Source: Rhizobium phaseoli (GTDB taxonomy: Bacteria; Pseudomonadota; Alphaproteobacteria; Rhizobiales; Rhizobiaceae). Taken from it: a stretch of DNA of 64,000 nt. Below the pieces are notes generated by a model. That model did no database searches. It had not been told where the DNA came from and saw nothing but the letters and a program-made list of their open reading frames with translations. Position 1 is the first letter of the stretch; every line of letters begins with the position of its first letter. Both the position numbers and the translations under genes were made by a program. Positions 1 to 8,400 of the stretch are shown in pieces. The stretch is from the NCBI RefSeq assembly GCF_003985125.1, contig NZ_ML133565.1:186001-250000 (forward strand), written 5' to 3'.

Positions 1-236
1 TCGAGATTGATCTCGGCGGTGGTGCCGATATCGACGACGCCTGATGGCATCGCCGGCTCGACCACCCATTCCGGCCAGTTTCTCAAGGATGCGATTGCGC
101 GCGGGACGCTGCCGAGGGCCAGCATTGTCGACGCCAATCCGTAGTCGAGCGAAACGACGCCTCCGTCGTCAGCCTGTGCGATGGCGGGAGCACCGGTCAT
201 TGCCAGGGCGCCAAGAAGAAAATCTCGTCGTCTCAA
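1..236 (-). CDS. FhuD-like iron-siderophore ABC transporter binding protein (N-terminal part, cut by window edge)
   Basis: Only the first 78 or so codons are present; the gene continues beyond the left edge. Reading leftward, the start is a Tat-type signal (LRRRDFLLGALAM, then an AQA cleavage-like site). Next come a segment of the form LDYGLASTMLALG and WPEWVVEPAMPSGVVDIG, both typical of FhuD-type periplasmic proteins that carry ferric hydroxamates to an inner-membrane importer. No ATG lies in frame upstream. A TTG at 236-234 overlaps the TGA of the GNAT gene, so translation is probably coupled to it. The placement beside rpoI and the vbs genes suggests uptake of vicibactin or another hydroxamate. 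The family call is from motifs only. Confidence 0.72.
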   Translation of the reverse strand, partial: MRRRDFLLGALAMTGAPAIAQADDGGVVSLDYGLASTMLALGSVPRAIASLRNWPEWVVEPAMPSGVVDIGTTAEINL

Positions 237-724
237 AGCGTAGTCTCGCCTGGCTGCATCCCCGCGAGCGGCTTGACCATGAACAGGCACGGATGATCTT
301 CATGCCAGAGTTTCGGAAACACCTCCGCCCTGACGAAGCCCGTCCGGTCATAAAAGCGCCGCGTCGCCTCGAATTGCGGCTCGTCGCGGCCGCGCGGCGC
401 AAGCGTCTTGACCGTCAGCAGCCGGGCGCCGGAAGCGTAGGCGAAGCGTTCGGCCACATCGACGAGATGACGCCCGGCGCCGCGGCCGTGATAGTCGGGC
501 CGGGTCGCGATCAGCGCGATCTCGACGGCATCAGGCAGGTGCGGCTTCAAGGCGATCATGGCGGTGACGACATCCGCTTCGACATACCCGAACACCGGCA
601 GTTCCTCGACTGCCCGGGCGCTTGCCTCGATGACTCCGGGTTCCGAAAACCAGTCGGGCAAAGCCCCCATGATCGATCGGCAGAGCTCCGCCTTGCCGGT
701 CAGAACCTCGACTGTCCGTCCCAT
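233..724 (-). CDS. GNAT-family N-acetyltransferase
   Basis: A 163-residue protein of the usual GNAT size. Residues about 75-95 carry the acetyl-CoA-binding motif A (IATRPDYHGRGAGRHLVD, Q/RxxGxG/A type), and the C-terminal half has the RFYDRTGF segment typical of the fold. The substrate cannot be read from the sequence. The gene starts 165 bp from rpoI, divergent, with the iron-box palindrome between them, and its stop overlaps the start of the FhuD-like gene. It is therefore probably iron-regulated and co-transcribed with siderophore uptake. A role in modifying the siderophore is possible but unproven; it could equally be an unrelated acetyltransferase. Confidence 0.8.
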   Translation of the reverse strand: MGRTVEVLTGKAELCRSIMGALPDWFSEPGVIEASARAVEELPVFGYVEADVVTAMIALKPHLPDAVEIALIATRPDYHGRGAGRHLVDVAERFAYASGARLLTVKTLAPRGRDEPQFEATRRFYDRTGFVRAEVFPKLWHEDHPCLFMVKPLAGMQPGETTL

Positions 725-757
725 TTTTTTCTCGCCTCCGCTCGGTCGATTTAAACT

Positions 758-772
758 TGACTCCTGTTATCA
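758..772. promoter_or_regulatory. Putative RirA iron-responsive operator (IRO box)
   Basis: TGA, nine bases (CTCCTGTTA), then TCA. This matches the TGA-N9-TCA core of the iron-responsive operator bound by RirA in Rhizobium. It lies between the divergent GNAT/FhuD-like genes and rpoI, about 117 bp before the rpoI start. Iron repression of rpoI through such a site is established in R. leguminosarum; its use here is inferred. Confidence 0.62.
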
Positions 773-888
773 CCTTAAATTAGACACTGCAATCACATCG
801 TGTACCTTTGTTCAAAAAGGAACACCGAGGCCGAACCGACCAGCAACGACAGAGCCTGATTTTCCATTTGTAAAAAGGGTACAGGACA

Positions 889-1545
889 ATGCGAGCATCG
901 CATCGTGATGTGAACGGAAATGCCGTGGTCAACGCCATGATCGAAAACAAGGATAGGCTCCTGAAGACGATCGAAAGCGTTGTTAAATCAAGGTCATATT
1001 CTGAAGATATATTTCAGGACGGCGTGATCAAAGCTTACGGGGTCAAAACCGACGACATCCGTTGCCCGATCGGTTACGCATTTCGGATGGTCTATAATCT
1101 CGCCCTCGACGAGAGCCGCCGACGGCGCCAGCGGGTGAACAACTACTGGTCGATCGACCAGGTCCAGGAAATGACGGCGCCCATCCCCACCGTGCTCGAT
1201 CAGCTGGTCGCCGCCGAGACCCTTCGTGATGTGCTTGCCTCGCTCGAGGCCCTGCCGAAGCGCACCAACGACGCCTTCATCCGCCATCGCCTGAACGGCG
1301 TGCCCCAGAAGGATATCGCAGCCGAACTCGGTGTCTCCCGGACACTCGTCAATTTCATGATCAAGGCGGCGGAGCAGCATTGCCATTTGGCAATGGCCGA
1401 GCCTGCCCACCCCGATCACGAGCGCCCGCGGGATATCACCGCTTCGCGGCGTGCAGCGCCTGCTGCAAATCGTTCCACAGCAATTCCGGCTCTTCCAGCC
1501 CAACAGCGAAACGGATCGTCTGCTCGCTCACGCCGAACCGGATGA
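889..1545 (+). CDS. rpoI: ECF (FecI/PvdS-like) iron-starvation sigma factor RpoI
   Basis: A predicted ECF sigma factor of 218 residues. Region 2 includes YAFRMVYNLALDESRRRR around residues 65-85, and region 4 is a helix-turn-helix (GVPQKDIAAELGVSRTLVNFMIKAAEQHC) around residues 140-165. RpoI directs transcription of vicibactin genes in Rhizobium, and the divergent vbs promoters here carry a shared PvdS-like motif. After the HTH, about 50 residues of Arg/Ala/Pro-rich sequence run into the antisense of the vbsL 3' end (1436-1545). FecI-type proteins usually stop soon after the HC motif, so this tail may be an extension or a frameshift product. ATG at 889 is used; the ATG at 937 is an alternative start. 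Confidence 0.87.
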   Translation: MRASHRDVNGNAVVNAMIENKDRLLKTIESVVKSRSYSEDIFQDGVIKAYGVKTDDIRCPIGYAFRMVYNLALDESRRRRQRVNNYWSIDQVQEMTAPIPTVLDQLVAAETLRDVLASLEALPKRTNDAFIRHRLNGVPQKDIAAELGVSRTLVNFMIKAAEQHCHLAMAEPAHPDHERPRDITASRRAAPAANRSTAIPALPAQQRNGSSARSRRTG

Positions 1546-2623
1546 AAGTGGTCATCCGGTCGGGGATCTGCAGTGCGACCTTGGCCGGAACGACCAGCGT
1601 TTCCGGTCCTCCCCAGCTGACCCCGAGGCGGATCTCGCGAAGCGCGTTGACGAAGCGCGCGACATCGATATCGGGCGTCAGGTCGAAGGCGAAGAGCCCG
1701 GCGTAACCCGAGAGCGTCGCTCGCCCGGGATGATCCTGAAAGGCCGGGTGGCGGACACGCGCGATGTCGGGATGCTGCTTCAGCCGATCGGCGAGCAGAA
1801 GCCCGCTGCGCTCATGCTCCTTGAGGCGTACCCGCAGCGTGCGCATGCCGCGCAGCAGCAGCCAGGCCTCGAAGGGCGCGAGCTTGGCGCCCACATAGGG
1901 ATAGGAGGTCGAGTTGATCTTCGCGATCGCCTCCTTCGACCCGACGACGACGCCGGCGACCGTATCGCTATGGCCGCCGAGATATTTCGAGGCGGCGTGG
2001 ATGACGATATCGACGCCATGCTGGATCGGCTTCTGAAAGAGCGGCGTCGCCCAGCTATTGTCGATGATCGTCGTCACGCCGGCCTCTTTCGCCATGGCCG
2101 ACAGCGCCACGATGTCCTGAAGCTCGAAGATGAAGGAAGACGGGTTTTCGAGATAGAGCAGCTTGGCGCCCGGCAGCGTCTTGCGCACCTCTTCATGATC
2201 GGAGGGATCGACGAAATCGACGGTGACGCCGAGCCGGCCGAGCAGCTTCACCAGAAGGCGGTAGACGTCATTATAGAGGTGGCGGACGGCAACGACCCGG
2301 TCGCCCGCTTCCACCAGACTGAGAATGGTTGCGGTGATGGCGGCCGTTCCGCTGGAGAAGGCGCGCCCGTCTTCGGCGCCTTCGAGGCGGGCGACCAGAA
2401 GCTCGAATTCGCGGACGGTCGGATTGTCGCCGCGCGAATAGATGAAGTTGCGCGTCCGGCCGGCGAAGACATCCTCCATTGCCTCGTAGCTGTCATAGGT
2501 GAAGAGCGACGTCTGGAAGATCGGCGGCGAGACGGCGTTGAAGGCGGCCGGGTCGACGGGCGTGAAGAGATCGTCGGCGGCCGCATGGGCGCCAAGGTCG
2601 CGGGGGCTGAACGACTGGTTCAT
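1436..2623 (-). CDS. vbsL: PLP-dependent Cys/Met-metabolism-fold enzyme, VbsL (ornithine-derivative epimerase)
   Basis: A 395-residue protein of the cystathionine gamma-synthase fold. The PLP-lysine motif is HAASKYLGGHSD, preceded by TIIDNSWATPLFQ. The start is set at ATG 2623 because AGAGGA lies 7 bases upstream; a longer reading frame would overlap the MATE gene. In vicibactin synthesis VbsL is reported as a PLP enzyme that inverts the ornithine unit to D configuration. That role is transferred from family and position (third gene of vbsA-vbsD-vbsL, 10 bp after the transporter). By fold alone it could be a sulfur amino-acid lyase. Its 3' end overlaps the rpoI tail on the other strand. Confidence 0.8.
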   Translation of the reverse strand: MNQSFSPRDLGAHAAADDLFTPVDPAAFNAVSPPIFQTSLFTYDSYEAMEDVFAGRTRNFIYSRGDNPTVREFELLVARLEGAEDGRAFSSGTAAITATILSLVEAGDRVVAVRHLYNDVYRLLVKLLGRLGVTVDFVDPSDHEEVRKTLPGAKLLYLENPSSFIFELQDIVALSAMAKEAGVTTIIDNSWATPLFQKPIQHGVDIVIHAASKYLGGHSDTVAGVVVGSKEAIAKINSTSYPYVGAKLAPFEAWLLLRGMRTLRVRLKEHERSGLLLADRLKQHPDIARVRHPAFQDHPGRATLSGYAGLFAFDLTPDIDVARFVNALREIRLGVSWGGPETLVVPAKVALQIPDRMTTFIRFGVSEQTIRFAVGLEEPELLWNDLQQALHAAKR

Positions 2624-2633
2624 GATAATCCTC

Positions 2634-4052
2634 TCATGGACAAAAGCTGGGATGGGGACGGAGAGCGGTCGGATCGTCGGCCGAGCGCTGCCGGAGTGCG
2701 CTGAGCGACCTTGCCAGGCAGACGCATGACAGCAGGCCGGTGAGCGCCGAGGACAGGAACATGGCGGCGAGCAGGCCGGAAAAGCCGAAGCAGGGCGGCA
2801 GGAGCGAGAGCAGCGGAAAGAGAAGATATCCGTTCTGCGCCAGGCCGACGGCAAGCGCGGCTTTCGGCCTGCCCTGCGCCTGGAAGAGGATCAGCACGGT
2901 TTGCCGGAGGCCGAACAGCAGGAAGGGAAGATGGGTTGCGACGATCGCCTGGCCGGCGATCGAAAGCACGGCGGCTTCGTCGGTGAAGAACGCGGCAAGG
3001 CGCTCGGAAAAAATGATCGCTGCCAGCCCGTAGACGCCGCCGACCGCGCTCGTGACCACGGAAAGCATGCGGGCTGCCGCCAGCACGCGCGATATATCCC
3101 CGCGCCCCCAGGCAAAGCTCAGGATGGACTGCGCCCCGAGCGAAATGCCGATGACCGGCAAAGCGCCGACCGCAAGCAGCCGCAAGGCGATGCCGACGCC
3201 GGCGATGCCGTCTTCACCGTGATAGGTGCCGGCGACCGACAGCATCGCGGCAATCGCGCCCGCCGTCGCAAGGCTCGTCAGCGTCGTCGGTGCGCCCACA
3301 GCAAGCACCGGCTTGAGATGCCTGATATCGGCGAACCGCCAGGAGAACGTCAGCCGAATCGTCCCGAGACGTCTCGCATGGTAGGCGCCGTAGATCGAGA
3401 GCGCCACGAGCTGAGAGAGGATGGTTGCCATCGCCACGCCCTGCAGACCGAGACCGAAGCCGAAGATCATGATCGGGTCGAGGATGATGTTCAGCGCGAA
3501 GCAGGCGACGAGCGTCCACATGCTGAAGCGGGCGTTGCCCTCGGCGATCGCCAGGAAATCGAGAATGATCTGCGCCATCGTCAGCGGTATCGAGATCGCG
3601 ATGATGAGGAGATAACGCTGCGCCAGCGGCTCGATCGCCGGCGTGGCGCCGAACAGCAGGGCAGAGGGAAAGGCGACGATCGCAACCGCGCTTACCGCGC
3701 CGAAGGCGACGCCGGCGGCAAGGCTGACCGAGGCAAGGGTGCTCGCCCGCGACCGGTCACCGGCGCCGAGCGCGCGCCCGACCTCGGTCGCGACACCGAC
3801 GCCGATGCCTTCACCGAAAGCGGCGACGAGCATGAGGACCGGCAGCACGATCATGATGGCGGCGATCTGGTCTTCGCCGATCATGCCGACGAAGACCATG
3901 TTGATCGTGTGATGCGCGGCATTGATCGACAGGCCGAACATGGCGGGCAGCCCGAGCCGCAGCAGCAGCCGGAACAGGTGCGGGCTGGCAAGATCTTCCG
4001 GCGCAAGCCGCCGTTTCCGCAGACTGCCGCTCATTTCGCTCATGTCGTTCAT
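2634..4052 (-). CDS. vbsD: MATE-family efflux transporter, probable siderophore exporter VbsD
   Basis: A 472-residue membrane protein with about twelve hydrophobic segments in two related halves, as in NorM/MATE cation-coupled exporters. The N-terminal half has GLPAMFGLSINAAHHTINMVFVG, which fits the MATE pattern. The start codon overlaps the vbsA stop by 4 bases (ATGA), so the two are translationally coupled, and vbsL follows 10 bp later. The likely job is export of vicibactin across the inner membrane. The symbol is assigned from gene order; the substrate is not visible in the sequence. Confidence 0.8.
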   Translation of the reverse strand: MNDMSEMSGSLRKRRLAPEDLASPHLFRLLLRLGLPAMFGLSINAAHHTINMVFVGMIGEDQIAAIMIVLPVLMLVAAFGEGIGVGVATEVGRALGAGDRSRASTLASVSLAAGVAFGAVSAVAIVAFPSALLFGATPAIEPLAQRYLLIIAISIPLTMAQIILDFLAIAEGNARFSMWTLVACFALNIILDPIMIFGFGLGLQGVAMATILSQLVALSIYGAYHARRLGTIRLTFSWRFADIRHLKPVLAVGAPTTLTSLATAGAIAAMLSVAGTYHGEDGIAGVGIALRLLAVGALPVIGISLGAQSILSFAWGRGDISRVLAAARMLSVVTSAVGGVYGLAAIIFSERLAAFFTDEAAVLSIAGQAIVATHLPFLLFGLRQTVLILFQAQGRPKAALAVGLAQNGYLLFPLLSLLPPCFGFSGLLAAMFLSSALTGLLSCVCLARSLSALRQRSADDPTALRPHPSFCP

Positions 4053-5035
4053 GATGCGGGCACCCAGAGACGATCGCCGAAGAAGCGCTCGCGGCTCAGC
4101 ATGACGAGCAGCGCCCGCTTATGCGGAAAATCGAAATGCTTGATCTTGGCGAAGCCCGAGCGGTCGAGATTGCGGATCTGCTGCTCGTGGCTGGCGCGCG
4201 GCTCGCCGACGATGCGTTGCGTGCGGGGATCGTCGAGGAAGATGAAATGCATCAGCGAGGGAAGCCAGGCGCTGATCCATTTCTTGCCGCGATAATCAGG
4301 CTCGCCGATCGCCACATGCCAGCCGCGATCATAATCGTCGGCATCGTAGAAGGGCCCGAGCCGGTTTTCCTTGGCCCAATAGACCTCGAAATAGCCGAAG
4401 GGGATATCAGCGAAACTGCCGATCAGCGGCAGCACATGCGGATCGGCGATCCGTTCTTCGAGGATCTCGCGGTGCTTGTCGAGCGAGCCCGCATCCTCCC
4501 AGATCGTGTTGACCTGCTCGTCGTTCATCCAGCGGTGGAAGGCGGCAAGATCGGTCTCGGGATCGGCCACCCGGAAGCTGATGTCCCGCTCCAGCCAGGG
4601 AATGAATCGCTGGTAGACGGTGCCCTTCGGCTTTGCCGGCCGGCGCGGATGATAGCGGCCGGCGGTCATCTCTTGCACGGGCGGCAGCGGATAGGTCAGC
4701 TGCGGCAGCCATAGCGACGGCCATTGCCACAGGATCGCGGAATCGAGCTTTCCCGCGCTCGAAATATGCGGCGGTAAGCTCGCCTGATGCCCCTCGAAAC
4801 GGACCGACTTGATCGACCGATCCTCCGCCGTCACCGCTTCGGCCGCCGCCATCAGAAGCTCCGCCGATTGCGTGGGATCACCGTGGTAGAAGGTGATTGT
4901 TGCGACGCCGGCCTCGGCCTCATGGGCGGCTTCGTGGTGCCCGTGCGCGGTCTTCAGGTGGACGATATTCGGGGCGAGCCTGATGTAGCTCCGCGACTGC
5001 AGAGTCCGCCTCTGTTTGGCGGCGTCGAAATCCAT
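4049..5035 (-). CDS. vbsA: Hydroxyornithine acyltransferase VbsA (IucB-type GNAT)
   Basis: A 328-residue protein whose C-terminal half is the siderophore acyltransferase domain of the IucB/AcsC type: FHRWMNDEQVNTIWE, then a GWHVAIGEPDYRGKKW segment and QRIVGEPRASHEQQIRNLDRSGF. This family acylates N-hydroxylated lysine or ornithine. In vicibactin synthesis VbsA transfers (R)-3-hydroxybutyryl from CoA to N5-hydroxyornithine. The start at 5035 follows AAGGAG closely; a longer frame begins at 5077 without a comparable site. It is the first gene of vbsADL, behind a promoter that matches the vbsG promoter. Confidence 0.85.
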   Translation of the reverse strand: MDFDAAKQRRTLQSRSYIRLAPNIVHLKTAHGHHEAAHEAEAGVATITFYHGDPTQSAELLMAAAEAVTAEDRSIKSVRFEGHQASLPPHISSAGKLDSAILWQWPSLWLPQLTYPLPPVQEMTAGRYHPRRPAKPKGTVYQRFIPWLERDISFRVADPETDLAAFHRWMNDEQVNTIWEDAGSLDKHREILEERIADPHVLPLIGSFADIPFGYFEVYWAKENRLGPFYDADDYDRGWHVAIGEPDYRGKKWISAWLPSLMHFIFLDDPRTQRIVGEPRASHEQQIRNLDRSGFAKIKHFDFPHKRALLVMLSRERFFGDRLWVPAS

Positions 5036-5105
5036 GATGTTCTCCTTGATCGGCAGGACTTTTGATGCCGCGAGCATGAAGCCCGCTCCTGTGGCGATTT
5101 GGTAG

Positions 5106-5134
5106 AATGACGATCCATCTCCTGCCCGATTTAG
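5106..5134 (-). promoter_or_regulatory. Predicted RpoI-dependent promoter of vbsADL
   Basis: On the minus strand the region reads CTAAATCGG at -35 and CGTCATT at -10, with exactly 16 bases between TAAAT and CGT. This fits the TAAAT-N16-CGT pattern of PvdS-type iron-starvation sigma factors and is nearly the same as the element facing vbsG at 5168-5196. Confidence 0.66.
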
Positions 5135-5167
5135 GGTTGGACGAAGAAAAAAATTCTCATCAATTTT

Positions 5168-5196
5168 CTAAACCGGAGCCGTCAGGATCCGTCATT
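5168..5196 (+). promoter_or_regulatory. Predicted RpoI-dependent promoter of vbsGSO
   Basis: CTAAACCGG and CGTCATT, with 16 bases between TAAAC and CGT, about 35 bp before the vbsG start. It shares both boxes and the spacing with the divergent vbsA element. Two matching copies facing opposite ways in a 194-bp gap make chance unlikely. Confidence 0.66.
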
Positions 5197-5229
5197 TGCG
5201 CATGACGTCAATCTCTGCAGGAGCTTCGA

Positions 5230-5448
5230 ATGGACAATCTTGAGCCCCGCGACGATCTCTGGATCGTCGTCATCGACACCGAGCACCACTATTCGGTCTG
5301 GCCGCAGGACAAGCGGATTCCGGTGAGCTGGGAGGCCGCGGGCTTTGCCGGTTCGCGCCAGGAATGCCTCGCCCATATCCGCGACGTCTGGACCGATCCC
5401 CGCCCGCTCTCCCTGCGCTCGGCCATGGCCGGCGATGCGCGTCTCTGA
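5230..5448 (+). CDS. vbsG: MbtH-like protein VbsG
   Basis: A 72-residue protein with the MbtH fingerprint: HHYSVWP, IPVSWEAAGF, then CLAHIRDVWTDPRPLSLR. MbtH-like proteins bind NRPS adenylation domains and are needed for their folding or activity. It lies 18 bp before the NRPS gene vbsS, the usual place for such a partner. GGAG lies shortly before the ATG. Full length for the family; no oddities. Confidence 0.93.
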   Translation: MDNLEPRDDLWIVVIDTEHHYSVWPQDKRIPVSWEAAGFAGSRQECLAHIRDVWTDPRPLSLRSAMAGDARL

Positions 5449-5466
5449 AAACCTCTGGATGGCAAG

Positions 5467-8400
5467 ATGAACAAGCAGATCACCAATTTCGCCGATGCCC
5501 GCCCGACCGACGCAGTGGACGCCGTCTTCGAGAGTTTTCCGCTGACCATTGCGCAGAAGCGCATCTGGTCGCTGGAGCAGATCGGCAATTACACCGTCTT
5601 TCCCGATCAGGTCATCGGGTTGCGGCTGAGTGCCGCGATCGACATCGAGACGATTGCCGGCGCCTGCCGGGCGCTCGTGGCGGACAATCCGTCGCTTGCC
5701 TTCCGCTTCCGCCGGCTGGCGGGCGGCCGCATCGAGCAATATCGCGGCGCGTCGAGCGAAGTGCCGGTCGAGATCCTCGGAAAGGATGGCGCGGCTCTCT
5801 CCGAGCTCGATGCCTTGGCCGCACGGAAAGCCTTCCGCGACAAGCGCTTCGATCTCCTGGAGGGGCCGGGCGCACGCATCCAGATCATCCGGCTTGCCGA
5901 GGGGCAATCGCTGCTGACGATCGTGCTGCATCCGATCATCTGCGACGACCGCGAAACATCCGTCCTGGCGAGGTCGCTGGCCCGCATTCTCGATGGCGAA
6001 CCGGCCGGCGACGTGCAGCCGTTGGAAATCGCCGCCGGAACGCGGGAGGCCGATTGGCTGGAGACGGATGAGGCGCGGCAGGCGCTTGCCTATTGGCGCG
6101 ATGCGATCGGCCTCGACTATGCCGCCTCGACCTTTCCGACCCGCTTCAACAGCGGCGGGCTGGCAGGCGTGGCGCGCGCGGAGCATCGGTTTTCGATCGA
6201 GCCCGAGCTCTGGGGCAAACTCGAACGGCATGCGGGGCGCAAGGGCGTTCAGGTCGAGCGCGTGCTGCATGCCGCTTTCTGCGCCCTGCTGGCGCGCTAC
6301 AGCGGCAACTATTCCCTGCTGACCGGCCTCCTCGTCGCGCGGCCGCGCACCAAACATTTCGCCAGCCGCGGCCGCGCCGAACAGGTTCTTCCCCTCGTGC
6401 TTTCGCTGACCTCCAGGCACTCGCTCGACGACGTCGTCGCGGCGATCTCGTCGGTGACGGAGGAGGGGCTTGCCCGCCTCGTGCCGCTGGAGCGCATCAC
6501 GCAGGAACTGGTCGTCGACGAGGCCGCCGCGCAAGAAGCCGTGGTCAAGGCTCTGTTCGAATTCCGCGAGCCTTATCCGGTCCCAAGGCAGGCGACGAAC
6601 CTGGAACCTTCGGGCGCACGTGCCGACAGCGAGCTTTCCCTGGTGATCGAGGCGCGTGCCGATGGCGCCGCATACGGGCTGATCGACTATGCCGGGGATC
6701 TCTATGACGGCGCCCTGATCGCCCGTGTCGCCCGGCATTTTTGCCTGGTGCTGGAGCAGATCGTCGCGAAGCCCGATCTCAGGATCAAGGATATCGAACT
6801 CGTGGGCAGCGACGAGCTCGACTGGTTGTCTGCACCCTATGAGGATGACGTCGTCAACGACGACAGGCCGGTGCATGAATTGATCGCCGCCCATTCGCGC
6901 CGGACGCCCGAGAACACCGCGATCGTCTATGGCGACGAGGAGTGGAGCCATGGCTGGCTGGAGGCGAGCACCAACCGCCTCGGGCATCGGCTGCGGCAGC
7001 TCGGCGTTCGCGCCGAAGTGACGGTCGCGATCTTCATCAAGCGTTCGCCCGAGGCGATCGTCGGCATCCTCGCCACCCTGAAGGCCGGCGGCGCCTATAT
7101 TCCTGTTGAGCCCGGCCATCCGCCGGTGCGCAACCACCACATCCTACGTGATGGCGACGTCAAGATCGTGCTCACCCATAGCTGGCTGCGCCACCGCCTG
7201 CCGGAAGAGCTCGACGCGACCGTCCTCGAACTCGACAAGCTCGATCTCGACGGCGAGCCGGATACGCCGCTCTGTGTTCCGACGCACAAGGACCAGCTCG
7301 CCTATGTCATGTACACCTCGGGGTCGACAGGATTGCCGAAGGGTGTCGCCGTCGAGCACGGGCCGCTGACCCACCATCTGCAGAATACCTCGCGCGTCTA
7401 CGGCATGAGCTCGGAATCCCGCGAGCTGCCCTTCCTGCCCTTCAGTTCGGACGGCGGCCATGAGCGGTGGATGAACCCGCTGATGGAAGGCGGCAGCATC
7501 ATTCTTCCCGACCAGCCGCTGTGGACGCCGGAGGAGACGCTGACGGCGATGCGCAAGCATGGCGCCAACAATGCGAGCATTCCGACGACCTATCTGCAGC
7601 AGCTCGCGGAATGGGCTGACATTACCGACGGCGCGCCGCCGATGCGCCTCTATTCCTTCGGCGGCGAGGGGCTGGCGCAATCGACCTTCGATCTTCTGTC
7701 GCGGGCGCTGAAATCGGAGTGGCTCATCAACGGCTATGGTCCCACGGAAACAATCATGACGCCGATGGTCTGGAAGGTGAGGGCCGGCACCAAGTTCCAG
7801 GGCGTCTATGCGCCGCTCGGCCGCGCTGTCGGGCTCAGGCGCGTCTATGTGCTCGATCCCGACCTCAACCTGTGCCCGATCGGCGTGACCGGCGAGCTCT
7901 ATATCGGCGGCGAGGGCATCGCGCGCGGCTATCTCGGCAAAGCAGATACGACGGCCGACCGCTTCATTCCCGACCCGTTCTCGAAGGAGGGCGGCCGGCT
8001 TTATCGCTCCGGTGATCTCACGCGCTGGCGTGAGGACGGAACGGTCGAATTCGTCGGCCGCGTCGACCATCAGGTGAAGCTGCGTGGTTACCGCATCGAG
8101 CTCGGTGAGATCGAGGCCGCGCTGCTCCAGCAGCCCGGCGTCGGCGAGGCCTTGGTCGTGCTGCGCGATGACGATGCCGGCGGCGAAAAGGCGCTGGTCG
8201 CCTATGTCGTGCCGAAGAAGGACGAAAGGCTTGACGTCGAGACGGTGCGCGCCGGCCTCGAACGCAGCCTGCCATCCTACATGGTGCCGGCCTCCGTGGT
8301 CGAACTGGAGAAGATGCCGACCAATCCGAACAGCAAGCTCGACCGCTTCGCGCTGCCCGCACCCCAGCCGGTCAAACGCGCCATCGTCGAGCCGGCGACG

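Noticed and set aside
1451..4295. Long rightward frames opposite vbsL and the MATE gene
   Set aside because: Arg/Asp/Gly-rich antisense shadows of clear leftward genes.
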